Below, piece by piece: positions 33,902-45,967 of a stretch of DNA of 64,000 nucleotides (position 1 is the first letter of the stretch; each line of letters opens with the position of its first letter). The notes under the pieces are model-generated. The model searched no databases, was not told where the DNA came from, and saw nothing but the letters and a program-made list of their open reading frames with translations. The stretch is taken from the NCBI RefSeq assembly GCF_963169125.1, contig NC_084802.1, positions 32,952,107 through 33,016,106 on the forward strand. Reading direction: 5' to 3'. The stretch comes from Humulus lupulus (Eukaryota; Streptophyta; Magnoliopsida; Rosales; Cannabaceae). A program made the position numbers and the translations under genes.

Positions 33902-34922
33902 TGTGGATGCTCAATATTCCACGCCCTTAAAAGATCAAAGACGCGCGCTAAGGTCCCATAAAGGCCTAAATAAAGGCCTAAGTTAGTGTTAGAGCCACCG
34001 CCTCGCTCGACCGCACCCAGGCGCGAGGCCGTGTCCATGCTGCCTCGTCCACGCGAGGCCGTGTCCCTGCCGCCTCCTCCACGCGAGGCCATGCCCGAGG
34101 CCTAGCCACGAGGCCGTGTCCCTGCCGCCTCGTCCACCCGAGGCCACGCCCGAGTCCTAGCCGCGAGGCCGTGTCCCTGCCACCTCGCCCACGTGAGGCG
34201 ATGCTGCCTCGGCCGTGCGAGGCCCTCATCATGGCCCAGCCGCGAGGCCGTGCCACCCCCTCGGCATCTCGTGAAGGCCTCTCCCAAAGAGCTACGTGTG
34301 TGAGACAACCTCGCCCCAATGGATCTCGTCCCAAGGCCCCGCGTGCATAATGACAGTGGTCGAGGTGGCCCACAAGAGACAAAAAGAGTACGAACAAGGT
34401 ACCTCAAAAGGGGTACGTACATGCCTGCTAGGATCAGGGGACGGGCCTGACACCTGTGCCCGACAAGTAGTGGCGGTTGGGAATGGTACGAAGAGTGGCT
34501 ACACCACCACCACATCTCTGACACCCGTACAAAGCGAGTGGTGGAGTCATGACTGGGTACAAAAGCTGAGGTGCTCCCATGGATTCTGACTGTGTACCAG
34601 AGCCGACACCACTACACTTGATACCACTCCCCCAATAGTGTACTTGTGCATAGATTGGTCCCCTGGACCACAATGTATCAGGGGCCATTAGAGCCCACTA
34701 TAAAATGGACTCCACTTCCATTTGGGAGGGGGTTGGAAAAACTCCACTTCCAGTTGTTTACTGTAGCAAGTGCACCATAGTGAATGAAAAACTGATTTCA
34801 CCATTGTTCTTCTGCAATTGTTCTTAGAGTTGATACTTAAATTTCTAAGGCTTTTCTATTGATAATCTTTATCTTGAAATTCTTTCCAACTTAACTTAGT
34901 TGACGAGTTCTCACCGTCAACA
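33902..34922 (+). repeat. Element H 3' LTR
   Basis: 1021 bp with the same ends as the 5' LTR. It has GTGTCC units at 34031, 34061, 34116 and 34171, one 55-bp unit fewer; an extra AAATAAAGGCCT at about 33966; and a short duplication of ACTCCACTTCCA at about 34740. The TATA box is kept. Confidence 0.95.
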
Positions 34923-34927
34923 ACTGT

Positions 34928-35075
34928 ATTTGAACTCTAGCTTCATTACTACGATCAGACCTGGTCGCATATGTCAGAACATCTTCTGTCATACTGTTCA
35001 ACATCTTTCTTGAATCCATCGAGCAACTTCTATTCTGGTCGTTGGTCGACCAGACTGCCATCACTAAATAGTCAC
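34928..35075 (-). repeat. Element G 3' LTR, inner part (end lost)
   Basis: Continues the LTR of G after H. It matches 44866-45030 except for a short deletion after AGTCACGTG. Beyond GTGCACACTG the two LTRs no longer agree, so the last 40 or so bases and any polypurine tract of G are missing here. Confidence 0.8.
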
Positions 35076-35262
35076 GTGGTGCACACTGCCAATAGACGAC
35101 AGTCTTCTTGCTTTACTGTTTGAGGATCAAGAACAACCTTCTTTGCCTTTTCCTGAGCCTTCTTCTTTACACCCAAACCCTACGACTAGTCCTCCATACT
35201 ACCCGTCTCAGAACCAATCGAACATTCGTAGAAAAAGGAAAACCATAGATTCACCTTCCAAC

Positions 35263-37563
35263 TAGCCTACAACCAATGCAGAGGGTCCTTCAAGCGATCC
35301 TCAAACTTTGAACGTTTCACCACTAGATATCCAGCTTAAAGCTCGTCCCCGTGATGGCCCTCGAGTAGAGGTAGACTGGTATATTGCCCCTCCTAGCGTC
35401 ATATCGACCAGGATGGTGGCAAAATATTCCAAGAAGTATGGGCTTCCTGGGATTACCCTGTACAAACCAACACTCGACCAGAGGACAAATGTACCCGGAG
35501 GTTCCTACAATGCCTGGTCGAGGTGTCATATAGAAGCATGGGCAATCTTGCCCTTGCATGAATTTTTTCTAGGGGTGGCCAATTATTTTGAGGTCGCCCC
35601 TTTCCAAATAACACCCAATGGATATAGAGTACTTTCAACACTCTATATCTTATACAACCACAAAAAATGGCCTGTGCCTACCCCGCATGAGATCAACTAT
35701 CTGTTCGACCTCAAATCCAACCCCAATCAGAACAACACGAGGTTCTTCCATTTTTACCACCAGGAGTCTGCGCACACATTCCTGAGTGACATAACCCACA
35801 AGTCCAATGTAGGAAGGTACTTCCAAGAGTACTTCCTTACAACCGACTTGGTCACCGAAAACATGGCTTTCACATGAGGAGGTATACTTTCAATCTTTGG
35901 CCAACATTTATCTAGTCATTTTTTTGTATTTCCTTGTCCTTAGTTGTTTTATGTTGCATCAAGGTCCATGGTATGGACCAGACCCTACTCCAGAAATGGA
36001 GATAAGAGCTGCAGCTCTGGCTAACATGAAGAATATAGAAAAAAGCGTCAAGGAGCTGGTCACGGAGAGCAATTTAAGGCTGGTCAGCCTTTAGAACCTC
36101 ACCAGGAGGTGAGGGAATCCAACGTGGGGAGTGTCACCGGAGAGGGCACTGAAGCAGCAAGATGTGTCACAACCTCGGAGGCAACGACCAACATGAGTGA
36201 CCATTCGAGAACCATCCCCTAACAATATATTGTAGCTAATACCCCTACCCAACATGGGAGGGGAAAACAAAAACTACCGGAATACACTGGCCCTATACTC
36301 GAATCTTCAGAAGAGAACGATATAGATTTCTCACTTCTAAATAACTTTCCCATCCCTTGTCATTAATTTGATAGGGATGGAAACTTTAAATTTATGACCA
36401 GTAGTTTTAGCTTGGACTTCTTTGAGGCAGATAGTGAGTATAGCAGTAGCTCTTTAAATAATGTAGCGACCAGTAATAATAGTTCAGGTATACTACTTAG
36501 AATTTCTCTTTAATTTGTTCGCTTATTGTGCCAAAATATTTTTTGACATATCTGCTCGTTTGTTCTTGTTTTGTAGTCATGTCATCCGACGACGCCTTCA
36601 ATATCTATGCTTTCGTAGATGCTCCACCAAGCAGGAAGAGGTCGAGCAGAAGACACCCTGGAGAAGGCAGTGGGGAGCCTTCAAGTAAAAGAGCTTGACC
36701 AGAGGACCCTCCAGCTCCCATTCCTTCTAAATCAACTACGCCTCCTCCTCTTCCACGCACTGCTCCTTCCACCAACCAGGCAGGAAGATCTCTGGCTGCA
36801 GATTTATTGAGCAATGCCTATAGCTCAACAAATGAAAAACTGCAGAAATTTTCCAAGCACCGTCGCAGCCAGGAGGCCTTCGCCTATCTTACTACTTTGA
36901 AACCCAGCCAGGTCATTGCTAGTGGGTTCAATGAACTCCTCAGTGTAAGTTTCTTCTATATTGTGTTTTAGTCGAACAACATTTCCTTTTATTAGCTCTA
37001 AAAGCTTCATTCTTCTACTGTTCCCAGGGTATCTTAACCATGAACAACGACACGCCGAGGAGGTCGATGCAAAACATGCCGAGGAGATCAAGGCATGCGA
37101 GGCAAAGGTTAAGGCGGCTAAAGAAAAAGTCGCCAATTTAACCGAGGAGATGAAGGGGAGCCAAGAAGATCTAGCCAAAGCTGTTGCTGCCAAGGAGAAT
37201 TTTAAGGAAGCCTCCGAGACTAACCACAAGGAAGTAGCCAAACTTCAAGAGGATCTGGAGGTGAGCATGAAGGAGGCCACTGTTCTAGAGGAGCGAGTGA
37301 AGCTGCTCCAGGAGACAAATTCCTAAAACTTGGAGAGGTTCCGAGGAGCTACCTTCAACTGCTTCTACATGTTTTGGGAGAACAATCCAGAGGCAAACTT
37401 TGATTATCTTCTCGAGTAGGCAAAACAAGCTGAACTTTCCAAGTGCGTTGCTCGCCTAGAGGATTAAAGAAATGCTCAAAATGCCTCGAAGTCTCTTGAA
37501 ATTTCCTTGGTGACAGACATTGATGGTGCTGAAGAAGAAGCTGTAACTTCAGTCAACCAATAG
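35263..37563 (+). pseudogene. Antisense gene in G (putative gypsy-type transposon protein)
   Basis: On the plus strand, opposite G pol, between integrase and the 3' LTR. The first exon (to about 35885) has 'LPLHEFFLGVANYFEVAPFQ', 'ITPNGYRVLSTLY' and 'PTPHEINYLFDLK', aligning with the core of the H antisense gene. A later exon starts after TTTTGTAG at about 36577, reads 'MSSDDAFNIYAFVDAPPSRK', and ends at a GTAAGT donor near 36949. The last exon, from about 37028, is a coiled coil ('KACEAKVKAAKEKVANLTEE') and runs to a TAG near 37563. Stops at about 36697, 37324, 37417 and 37465 make it a pseudogene. Function unknown. Confidence 0.82.
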
Positions 37564-38269
37564 TCTTAGCAAGACCCTCCTTCAACTGCTCAATAACAAT
37601 TTTTATTATGTAATTAAAACATACGAACAACATTTTGTGATGTTAAGACAATTTGCTGCCTAAGGCAGCATTAATTTCCTTTTAATATTTTTAATTACAT
37701 CTGAGCAGCAATTACTCGCGGTGTAAAGACATTTCATTGTGATATTATAATAAATTCTTATTGCTATTATAACATTTGCTCGTATGAACGAACTTAGCAT
37801 AACACTTTATTAAGATTTCACAAAATTAACTAAATTTTTTGAAAAATACTCTAAGTGTCGTAGTATGCTTTCCCTTATTTTGCTCGTGTGTTTACATATG
37901 TCTATATTGATATGCTTTGCTCACTTAGTATCTTATATCCCCCCAAGTGATTGAGGAAATTAAGGTTCTCGGTCACTTGCCATGACCAATACCTGTTCGA
38001 ACATTATTGCTCGCGTACTTATAAACAATCAATGATAATATAGCAAAACAACACACGTAATGAGAAACTACTTGTAATAAATACAATAATTGGCAAGAAT
38101 AACTGGCTGCGCATAGTTCCTTTTACTTCTCATAATAAAATGGACAAAATTCATGTCTGTACGAGTGATCAAAATTTTATCTTACACTTATAAGCGACCA
38201 GCCATCTAACTGACCAGTCCTTGATCACAAACTTGTAAAAAGTAAAATTAATACAAGACAATTCTTTGT
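37564..38269. other. AT-rich gap between antisense gene and integrase of G
   Basis: No gene in any frame. As the shared 3' flank of two convergent coding units, it should contain both polyadenylation regions. AATAAA-like words occur on both strands, none decisive. Confidence 0.6.
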
Positions 38270-39357
38270 TCATTGGTAATACTTGCGGAGGTGTTCTCCA
38301 TTCCAATAGCGAGGAATGAGATCTCGATTTAAGCAAGCAAGTTTATATGTGCCTAGTTGAAGGATTTCTTCAATTTGATATGGACCTTCCCAGTTTGGCC
38401 CGAGTACTCCAGCATTCTGGTCACGAGTGTTGAGAAAAGCTCTTCTAAGTACCAAATCTCCTACGTTAAACTTTCTTTAGTGTACCTTAGAGTTAAAATA
38501 TCGAGCAACCTTTTGTTGGTAAGCTGCAACTCGAAGTTGAGTCTGTTCGCGCCTTTCGTTGACCAAGTCCAAAGACTCCATTAATGACTGGTTATTTGTG
38601 CTCTGGTTGTATGTCAAACTTCTATGCGATGGTGGATATAACTCAACGGGTAACATGGCTTCATACCCATAGGCCAAGGAAAATGGTGTATGGCCTATTG
38701 CTATTCGGTGAGATGTTCTATACAACCAGAGTACTTCTGGCAATTATTCTGGCCACACTCCCTTTGCTTTTTCGAGCCTTTTCTTCACTGTGTCCTTTAG
38801 AGTTTTTTTGACAACTTCAACCTGTCTGTTGGCTTGTGGATGAGCGACTGACGGAAAACTCTTCGTGATACCATGTTGTTCGCAGAAATCGGTGAAAAGG
38901 TTGTTGTCAAATTGGGTGCCATTATCTGAGACAATTTTTTTCGGCAACCCATATCGACATACAATGTTTTTGACGAAGAAATCCAATACTTTCTTGGTCA
39001 TGATTGTTGCGAGTGGCTCAGCTTCGGCCCGCTTAGTAAAGTAGTCGACAACAACTACTGCATACTTGACATTCCATTTTCCAGTGGGCAAAGATCTGAT
39101 TAGGTCAATTCCCTAAACCACGAATGGCCATGGGCTTTGCATCTGTTTAAGCTCATTTGGGGTTGCTCATGGTATCTTGGAATATCATTGGCACTTATCA
39201 CACTTCTTAAAAAATTCCACAGAGTCTTCGATCATGGAGGCCAGAAATATCCTTGCTGGAGAATCTTCTTCAACAAACTTTGCCCCCCAGCGTGATATCC
39301 ATAGAAACCTTCATGTACTTCTTGCATAAATTCCTTAGGCTTTTCATTAGAGATGCA
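38270..39357 (-). pseudogene. Element G integrase
   Basis: Minus strand. The core (39091-38744) has 'VVVVDYFTKRAEAEPL', then 'IVSDNGTQF' (second catalytic Asp) and 'NRQVEVVKKTLKDTVKKRLE' with the third catalytic Glu. 'WLYRTSHRIAIGHTPFSLAYG' follows, and the C-terminal piece (38455-38270) has 'LGPNWEGPYQIEEILQLGTY'. Stops between the pieces and near 39115 break it. There is no chromodomain, in line with a Tat-like element. Confidence 0.9.
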
Positions 39358-40461
39358 CTATAATAAAGGTATTGAGTATCCTCGTCTATACAAGACTCCA
39401 TTGATCAAAATAAATCGATCCGATTGTCTTTGAAGCGTCCTCGCCTTATTCTTATCTGCTGGTAATAATCCTTGTTCGAGATATTTAATGATGGGAGTCA
39501 TCCATGTGTCTGACACTTGTATAATTAGCGAGGATTCTTCCGCTTGAATGCTTGGTGCCAATAAACGTTTGACCGATATTATGCTCAAAGCGTCAGAGTC
39601 TTTGGTGCTTGCTAACTTAGTTAAGGCATCGATGTTTGAATTATGATCGCGAGGTACTTGTTGGAGAGTATACTTCTCAATCTGTGCTAATAAATCCTTT
39701 GCCTTGTTCAAATAACCAACCATCTTGAAACCCCTAGCCTGATATTCTCCAATAATCTAATTTACTACTAGCTGGGAGTCACTATATATTTCTAGTGACT
39801 TTATGTTCATATTCTTGGCAAGTTTTAATCATGTGAGGAGAGCCTCTTACTCGACTTCATTGTTAGAGGCCGTAAAGTTGAATCTGATCGCAAAGTGAAA
39901 CCGATGTCCCTCGGGTGTGATTAAAATTAGCCTTGCCCCTGCGTTGTGCTCATTGGAGGATCCGTCTATGAATAGCTTCCAGGCAGGGGTTTGATTTTGA
40001 TTATCGGTCTCCATTGTTGGTTCGCTGGCAGGGAGTTTAGTGAATTCTGCAATGAAATCCGCTAGGACTTGTCCCTTTATAACTGCTCATGGCACATAGG
40101 AAATTTCAAACTGCCCCAACTCAACTGCCCATTTTAGTAGTCGACCAGCAGCTTCTGGTTTTTGTAAGACTTGCCGTAGTGGCTGGTTGGTAAGCACTAT
40201 TATGGGGTGAGCCTGAAAATAGGGTCACAATTTTCTAGACTCCAGTATCAAGCAATAAGCCAATTTCTCTATGGGCAGATATCGTAGTTTTGCTCCCATT
40301 AGCCTTTTGCTTATGTAGTATACTGCTTTTTGAATGTTGTCTTCCTCTCTGATTAAAATAACACTAGCATCATACTCTGTTAGTGCCTGAAAAGCCTGTT
40401 CGCACTCCTTTGTCCATTCAAGTTTTTTGTTTCTTCTGAGTAGATTAAAAATGGGACACAC
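39358..40461 (-). pseudogene. Element G RNase H and linker
   Basis: The right piece (40461-40225) is the RT connection and RNase H start ('KLEWTKECEQAFQALTEYDA', 'QKAVYYISKRLMGAKLRYLP'). The left piece (39723-39358) holds the end of a second RNase H-like region ('VPRDHNSNIDALTKLAS') and the linker to integrase. Tat elements often carry such a duplicated (archaeal-type) RNase H. The middle, 39724-40224, has stops. Confidence 0.82.
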
Positions 40462-41424
40462 TAGTCCGTAGACTTAGATATGAATCTACTTAGGGTAGGA
40501 ATTCTTCCTGTCAGGCTTTGTATGTCTTTAACTTTGGCAGGTGACTGCATCTCGATCAATGCTTGAATTTTTTTTGGGATTAGCTTCGATTCCTTGTGAA
40601 TTTACCATGAATCCCATAAATTTTCTTGATCCTATACCAAAGGAACACTTTAGAGGATTCAACTTCATCTGATATTTGTTCAAGATGTTGAAGCATTCCT
40701 ATAGTTCCTTGATATGTTCACCGACCTTTCTCAACTTGACCAGTATATCGTCGATGTAGACTTCCATGGTATTGCCGATCAATTCTTTGAACATATGGTT
40801 AACTAGTTGTGGGTAAGTCGCACCAGCGTTTTTCAAACTGAAGTGCATTACTTTGTAGCAGTAAAGTCCCATATCTGTTTGAAAGCTAGTGTGATCTTCA
40901 ACAGGTGGATGCATACTAATTTGATTATAACCGGAGTATGCGTCCATGAATGATAAAACTTCATGTTCTGATGTAGCATCGACCAGCTGGTCGATTCTTG
41001 GAAGTGGGAAACAATCCTTCGGGCAGGCTTTATTAAGGTCTGTGAAATCCACACATGTCCTCCACTTACCATTTGGTTTGGGAACTAGTACGGGATTAGA
41101 GACCCAAGATGGATAAAATGCTACCCTGATGAATCCATTTTCCTTCAGCTTCTTGACTTCTTCTTTTAGGGCTTTAGATCTATCTTTGTCAAGCAACCTT
41201 CTTTTTTGTTGTACATGTGGATGATTCTTGTCTATATTCAAGACATGGTTGATCACTGATGGGTCTATCCCAACCATGTCGTTATGCGACCAAGAAAAGA
41301 CCTCCTGGTGCCTCTTCAAAAACTCCACCAATTTGTTTTTTGTTGTTGTCTCTAAGTTTTTATCGACTTTCACAACCCTGGTCGGATCTTTCTCTTCTAG
41401 TTGAACCTCCTCGAGGTCCTCCAC
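40462..41424 (-). pseudogene. Element G reverse transcriptase
   Basis: A 241-codon piece (41424-40699) with 'CVDFTDLNKACPKDCFPLPR', 'SFMDAYSGYNQISMHPPVED' (first catalytic Asp) and 'YIDDILVK' (catalytic pair), all intact. From 40698 to 40462 the thumb is recognisable but carries stops. RT copies the RNA into cDNA. Confidence 0.93.
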
Positions 41425-42325
41425 AGGCCCAATGTTTTCTTCAAAATCCCCAAAGCGAGGATCTAAGTCCCTATCCTCACTTTGGGTAACGCCCTATTTG
41501 GTGACTTGTTCACTTGATTGGGCTTACATTTCATTTACTACTAGCAACCTTTTTTCAGCTCCGCTTCCCGATTCACCTCTTCTTGCCTTTGTGATCGAGG
41601 AATTGTAGCATTCTCTGGCCTCTCCCTAGTTTCCCAACACACACCCAACTCCTACGTCGGTTGGAAACTTAATGGTCAGATGTCAGATCGAAGTTATGGT
41701 TCGCAGATTGACGAGTATGGGCCTTCCGATCACAGCATTATATGTAGATGGACAATCAACTACTATAAAAGTAGCAAGTAATGTCTTATTTGCAGGTGCA
41801 GTTCCTACTGTGACTGGGAGTCTAATCGACCTTGTTGGTGCTAGCCCTTTGCCAAAAAACCGTAGATAGTTTGGTTGCATGGCTCTAAATCTTGCTCTGA
41901 CAATTTCATTCTTTCTAGTGAAGACTTATACAAAATATTGACCAAGCTTCTTGTATCTACTAACACTCATTTTACCATCATGTTGGCGATCTAAGCATCC
42001 ATGACCAGAGGATCTGAGTGGGGAAATCAGACATGCTGTGCGTCCAACTCGGAGAAAGTTATTAATTCTTCCTTTGTTCGAGCTTTTTTGGGAGTTCGCT
42101 CCTTGACATTCAGCATTTTGATGTCCTGATCGTGACGTAGGGTTCTAGAATATCTCTCCCTCACCTTACCACTGTCACCTGCCATATGTCATTCTCCGTA
42201 GATGGTCAACAATGTACCAGTGACTGGAGCTGGCTATAGAGGAGGCGAGCGTTGGCGTACAGGAACCTGCTCGTTGCCTCCGTGAGCCTCATGTTGAGAA
42301 CCTACACCTGCTCATACATATCTCC
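41425..42325 (-). pseudogene. Element G protease region
   Basis: Only the C-terminal half of the protease is clear (41880-41683: 'TLLATFIVVDCPSTYNAVIG' then RPILVNL), parallel to the protease of H. The active-site half, expected near 42000, is lost to stops or shifts. Confidence 0.78.
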
Positions 42326-44388
42326 TCAGATGTCCTTGTCAAATAAGGAACTCAATCTCATCCTTGAGCTGATTACACTCGTTGGTATCATGGCCATAGT
42401 CGTTGTGAAAATGACAAAACTTGGTCGTATCCCTTTTGAATATGTCTTTCCTGATCGAGCTTGGTCACCTAAAGGGAACGATGGTATGAGTGGCCTGATA
42501 CACTTCAGCTCGGCTATCGACCAGGGTAGTGTAATTGGTGAACCTTGGTTCGTATCTGTTTTGTTTGGGGCGCTTGCTATCAGATGTTGCTGATTCGGTG
42601 TTCGCCCTTTCCCCCCCATTCTTGCCGTTACCTTTTCCGTTGGGCTTTCCAGACCCATTGGTGGCTTTGGTCGAGTCTTCTTTCTTGCCCTGGTCATCCT
42701 TCGGAGACTTTCCTTTATTGGCTATGGCCTCCTCGAGTTTGATATATTTGTCTGCTCGATCCAGAAATTCTTGAGTGCTCTTGACTCCATTCTTTTGCAG
42801 ACTGCTCCAGAGAGGAGAATGGCATCACACTCCAGCTGTGAGTGCCAACATCTTTCCCTCATCTCCGATAGTTTTGGCCCGAGTAGCCGCTCTCATGAAC
42901 CGCTGAATATACTCCTTGAGAGTTTCTCCTTCCTTCTGTCGAATGTCGACCAACTGATTTGCCTCTGTTGGATGTATTCGACTAGCATAGAATTGTCCGT
43001 AAAACTCCTTCACGAACATCTCCCAGGAAACTATACTGGCCGGAGGGAACTTGAAATACCATTCTTGAGCAGATTCAAACAGAGCGGCAGGAAAAATCCT
43101 GCACCGAGCATCTTCTAACACCTTTTGGATATCCATTTGTATCTCAAACTTGTTCACGTGGGATACTGGATCTTCCCCTCCTGTGAAGTTGGGTAGAATT
43201 GGCATTTTGAATTTTCTTGGAACTTCTACCACAATAATTCTATTAATAAATGGGGTGCCCTTCCTTCGATCAAACTCTATGTGGGACATTTTATTCCCAA
43301 CTAGCTGTTGGACGACCTGATTTAAGGCATCTATCTGGGCCTGTACAACATCTGGTATTGCTGGAGTGGCCAGAGTTGGGGGGAAGTACTCATCATGTCT
43401 TTCTCTTCGATTATTGAGCACACTCCTTAGATCTTCATCCCTACGCCTTTGCTCGCTTGCACCTAGTCGGTCAAAGACATTGGGCTATTTAGGCTCCCCC
43501 CCAGCATTTTGGCTTGTCGGTTGGTTCTCCACTGGCGTAGGATTTTTTTGTCCACTTCTTTCCTCCTGCCAGAGTCCGCCTCATTATAATCATGGCCATC
43601 TTTGAATTGTGACCTATGATGTGCGACTTGTTGTACGCATTGTTCCCCTCTCTTCCTACTGGTAGGTCTCGATAAACAGGGGGAGGCCTCTGGCATTACT
43701 ATGTCATGGGGGATCCCGGATCGCAGAGCCTGAGTGCACTTGTCTTCTGCTTCCCGAGGGATGTTGTCCTTTGTTCCCAAGCTGTCTGGCGTCTAGGGCT
43801 TCTGGGATGCTGCTTGGCCCTATTTTGCCTGTGCTGTTGAACGTTATCTCAACCAGATCGAGAGGGTGGTTGCTGCCTGTTTCTGTCAGGATTTTGGCCC
43901 GGTCTTTCCTGTTGAGCAGCGGGAGGTTGCTCTGGTCCTTGAGGACTCCTTGGTTGTGGTGGATTGTGATGATACTGGGGATGCTCTGACTGCAGATTTT
44001 GTTGAGGGTGAGAGCTGGGTGGCTGATTTGGTTGGGAGGTAGGTGCAAGTTGTCCTCGAGCCAACTGAATGGCCGCCTCTAAAGCTGTTGTGGCATCTCT
44101 TTACCGATGATCCATGTCAGCTTGCCGCTCATTTAGTTCTCGGCGCTGCCGGTCAATCTCCCTTTGCTGCAGCACCATCGTTTCAGCCACGTTCTCTTGA
44201 TTAGCTCTTAGAGTAGCTAATTCCTCTTACAATACAATCAAATTTGTTTGTAAGGTTTCAGCATCCATCCTTTCCTCTTCCAGTTCTACTTGTGGTTCGT
44301 CCTCTGCTACATCTTGTAGAAGAGGTTAATTTTGCATACTTCCAGATGTCTGCTCTGTCTGACCCGGTTTCCTGGAGGTTTTCACCAT
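42326..44388 (-). pseudogene. Element G gag
   Basis: Starts at ATG 44388-44386 on the minus strand ('MVKTSRKPGQTEQTSGSMQN'), stopped at once by TAA near 44328. A Gln/Pro-rich stretch (44064-43849) follows, then the Retrotrans_gag core in 43421-42825 ('VPRKFKMPILPNFTGGEDPV', 'AQEWYFKFPPASIVSWEMFV', 'LKEYIQRFMRAATRA'). Near 42355-42410 comes a knuckle-like CHFHNDYGHDTNEC, as in H. Frames shift between pieces. Confidence 0.88.
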
Positions 44389-44414
44389 TGTTTCTCTTGA
44401 AGGTCTTGAGTTCA

Positions 44415-44436
44415 ACTCTCAATGAAAGCACTAAAA
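44415..44436 (-). other. Primer region of element G
   Basis: Minus-strand sequence TTTTAGTGCTTTCATTGAGA begins at the LTR edge. It is the expected place for the primer site; the tRNA is not identified. Confidence 0.55.
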
Positions 44437-45072
44437 TGTTGACTGATGATTTAGCCGACGACATAGAGTCACTAAAATGATAAAAATTTATAAGTTGAAT
44501 GCAAGAACTAAACAACACCAAGATTTATAGTGGTTCGGCCCCAGAGATTGGTAATGACCTACGTCCACTTAGTGTTTCTATTTATGTACTCTAAAACCTA
44601 CGCTCAACAAACTAGGGTTCACTGAGTTTCACAAGCTCCCAAAAAAGGATACAAAAGTCCTGTATAAAAAACACTAGTTCTCTCTGAATACAAATTATTT
44701 CCCCCCTTAAATGAATCCCACGAGTCCTATTTATAGGCTCCAAGGATGTACACATGGGCTGTGTTTGAACTTTGTTACAAGCATATTTCAATAATAATAG
44801 AAATCATAATCTTTACACATAAATATGGTCCAATATCTTTAAAATATCTGACTTATAGCTGTATTTGAACTCTAGCTTTGTTACTACGATCAGACCTGGT
44901 CGCATATGTCAGCACATCTTCTGTCGTACTGTTCAACATCTTTCTTCAATCCATCGAGAAAATTCTATTTTGGTCGTTGGTCGACTAGACTGCCATCACT
45001 AAACAGTCACGTGCTATCCACGTGCACACTGATTGTGCCATGTCAGCAAACAAATATTTTTTAGGGTAAACG
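44437..45072 (-). repeat. Element G 5' LTR
   Basis: 636 bp. The plus strand starts TGTTGACTGATG. The other end reads AAACG before target copy TCAGC, where CA is expected, so one base of the terminal CA has probably changed. It has a TATA-like CCTATTTATAGG at 44726-44737 (used on the minus strand). The pair with 25604-26028 defines the LTR. Confidence 0.88.
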
Positions 45073-45077
45073 TCAGC

Positions 45078-45605
45078 AACCTTCTTGAACCGTTAGATTC
45101 ATCCATCTACATTGAAGAATAAACATCATTAGTGGACCTTGAGTTAAGAGCTCAGAATGAAAAATCTCTTTCCACTTAGTTATAAGAACAAATAAATCAT
45201 ATTTACCTTTCTTATTCTTCATAAATTCAGCAATCATTTCATGCTTGGCCGATAGGATTTCATTCTCATAAAACCACTTATCATATATATGTCCATACGT
45301 AGCATGGATGACCTCCCATATATCATATGCAGATTTAAGGCTTTGTAGAGTATTTTTGGTCTCTATATTCACTGATTGGAGTAAATAATACCTAGCCATA
45401 TGATTTATTCTTAACCACTTGGCGTACTCAAACTGATCAATCACTGAAGCATCTATTGGTGGTTCATCGATTGGTGGTGTTTTAAAAACCTCCATCAATT
45501 TCTCTCTTAACAATAATATATCCATATCATGTCTCGAAAATACTATATTTTTATCATTAAGTTCAACCACTACATTTGCAGTTGTTTTGAGACATTTTAA
45601 CTGAA
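45078..45605 (-). pseudogene. Element D Copia gag-like frame (cut by G)
   Basis: A minus-strand frame with 'IDQFEYAKWLRINHMARYYL' and 'LQSLKSAYDIWEVIHATYGH', resembling the UBN2-type gag of Copia elements. It sits between the leader and pol of D in the right order and strand. G cuts it at 45073. It has no zinc knuckle. The frame is open to about 45605, where TTTATTTCAG precedes it, a possible 3' splice site. Weaker than the pol calls. Confidence 0.6.
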
Positions 45606-45735
45606 ATAAAATACAATAATATTATCATTTGAAAAAATATCAATGTTTTGGAAAGTAAACATGATGCATGAATGCAATAATTAAAACACATAAAATAACA
45701 TTTACTTTTCCACGATAAAACTATCCAACAAATAA

Positions 45736-45967
45736 AGTGCCGCCTTAGGGTCGGTCAAGTTAAATTCAGATAGCTTATAAGACAATCTTATCTTTATAAT
45801 TTAAAACTTAAAATAACTCTTTATTTTATCTTTTAAATATAAAGTACCGCTGGTTTGGTCAAGATGTAATTATCCACAAAAAATCTTAATTACATTTTTG
45901 TAAGTGTAACCCATTATTTCAGAATTCATAACTTAACTTAGAGAGTGCCGCCTTAGGGTCGGTCAAG
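45736..45967. repeat. Dispersed 24-bp repeat in the leader of D
   Basis: AGTGCCGCCTTAGGGTCGGT begins at 45736 and 45944, each continuing CAAG. A degenerate copy, AGTACCGCTGGTTTGGTCAA, begins at 45843. The spacings are 107 and 101 bp. Confidence 0.9.

Larger units (their letters stand above)
26029..34922 (+). mobile_element. Element H: non-autonomous gag-protease element
   Basis: 8.9 kb on the plus strand with two LTRs, target duplications ACTGT at 26024-26028 and 34923-34927, a primer site, gag, protease, polypurine tract, and a minus-strand gene between protease and the 3' LTR. There is no RT, RNase H or integrase sequence in about 1.3 kb after protease nor elsewhere. H must have relied on another element for reverse transcription and integration. 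Its gag, protease and antisense gene are Tat-like. The two LTRs differ by about six bases in the 190 bp I compared, so H is among the younger insertions. Confidence 0.92.
25604..45072 (-). mobile_element. Element G: Tat-like Ty3/Gypsy, minus strand
   Basis: About 10.6 kb without the nested H. On the minus strand: 5' LTR (44437-45072), primer region, gag, protease, RT, RNase H, integrase, then an oppositely oriented gene, then the 3' LTR (25604-26028 plus 34928 to about 35075). Target duplication TCAGC at 25599-25603 and 45073-45077. RT contains 'CVDFTDLNKACPKDCFPLPRID', of the kind seen in Tat-lineage elements. Coding regions carry many stops. Confidence 0.9.
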
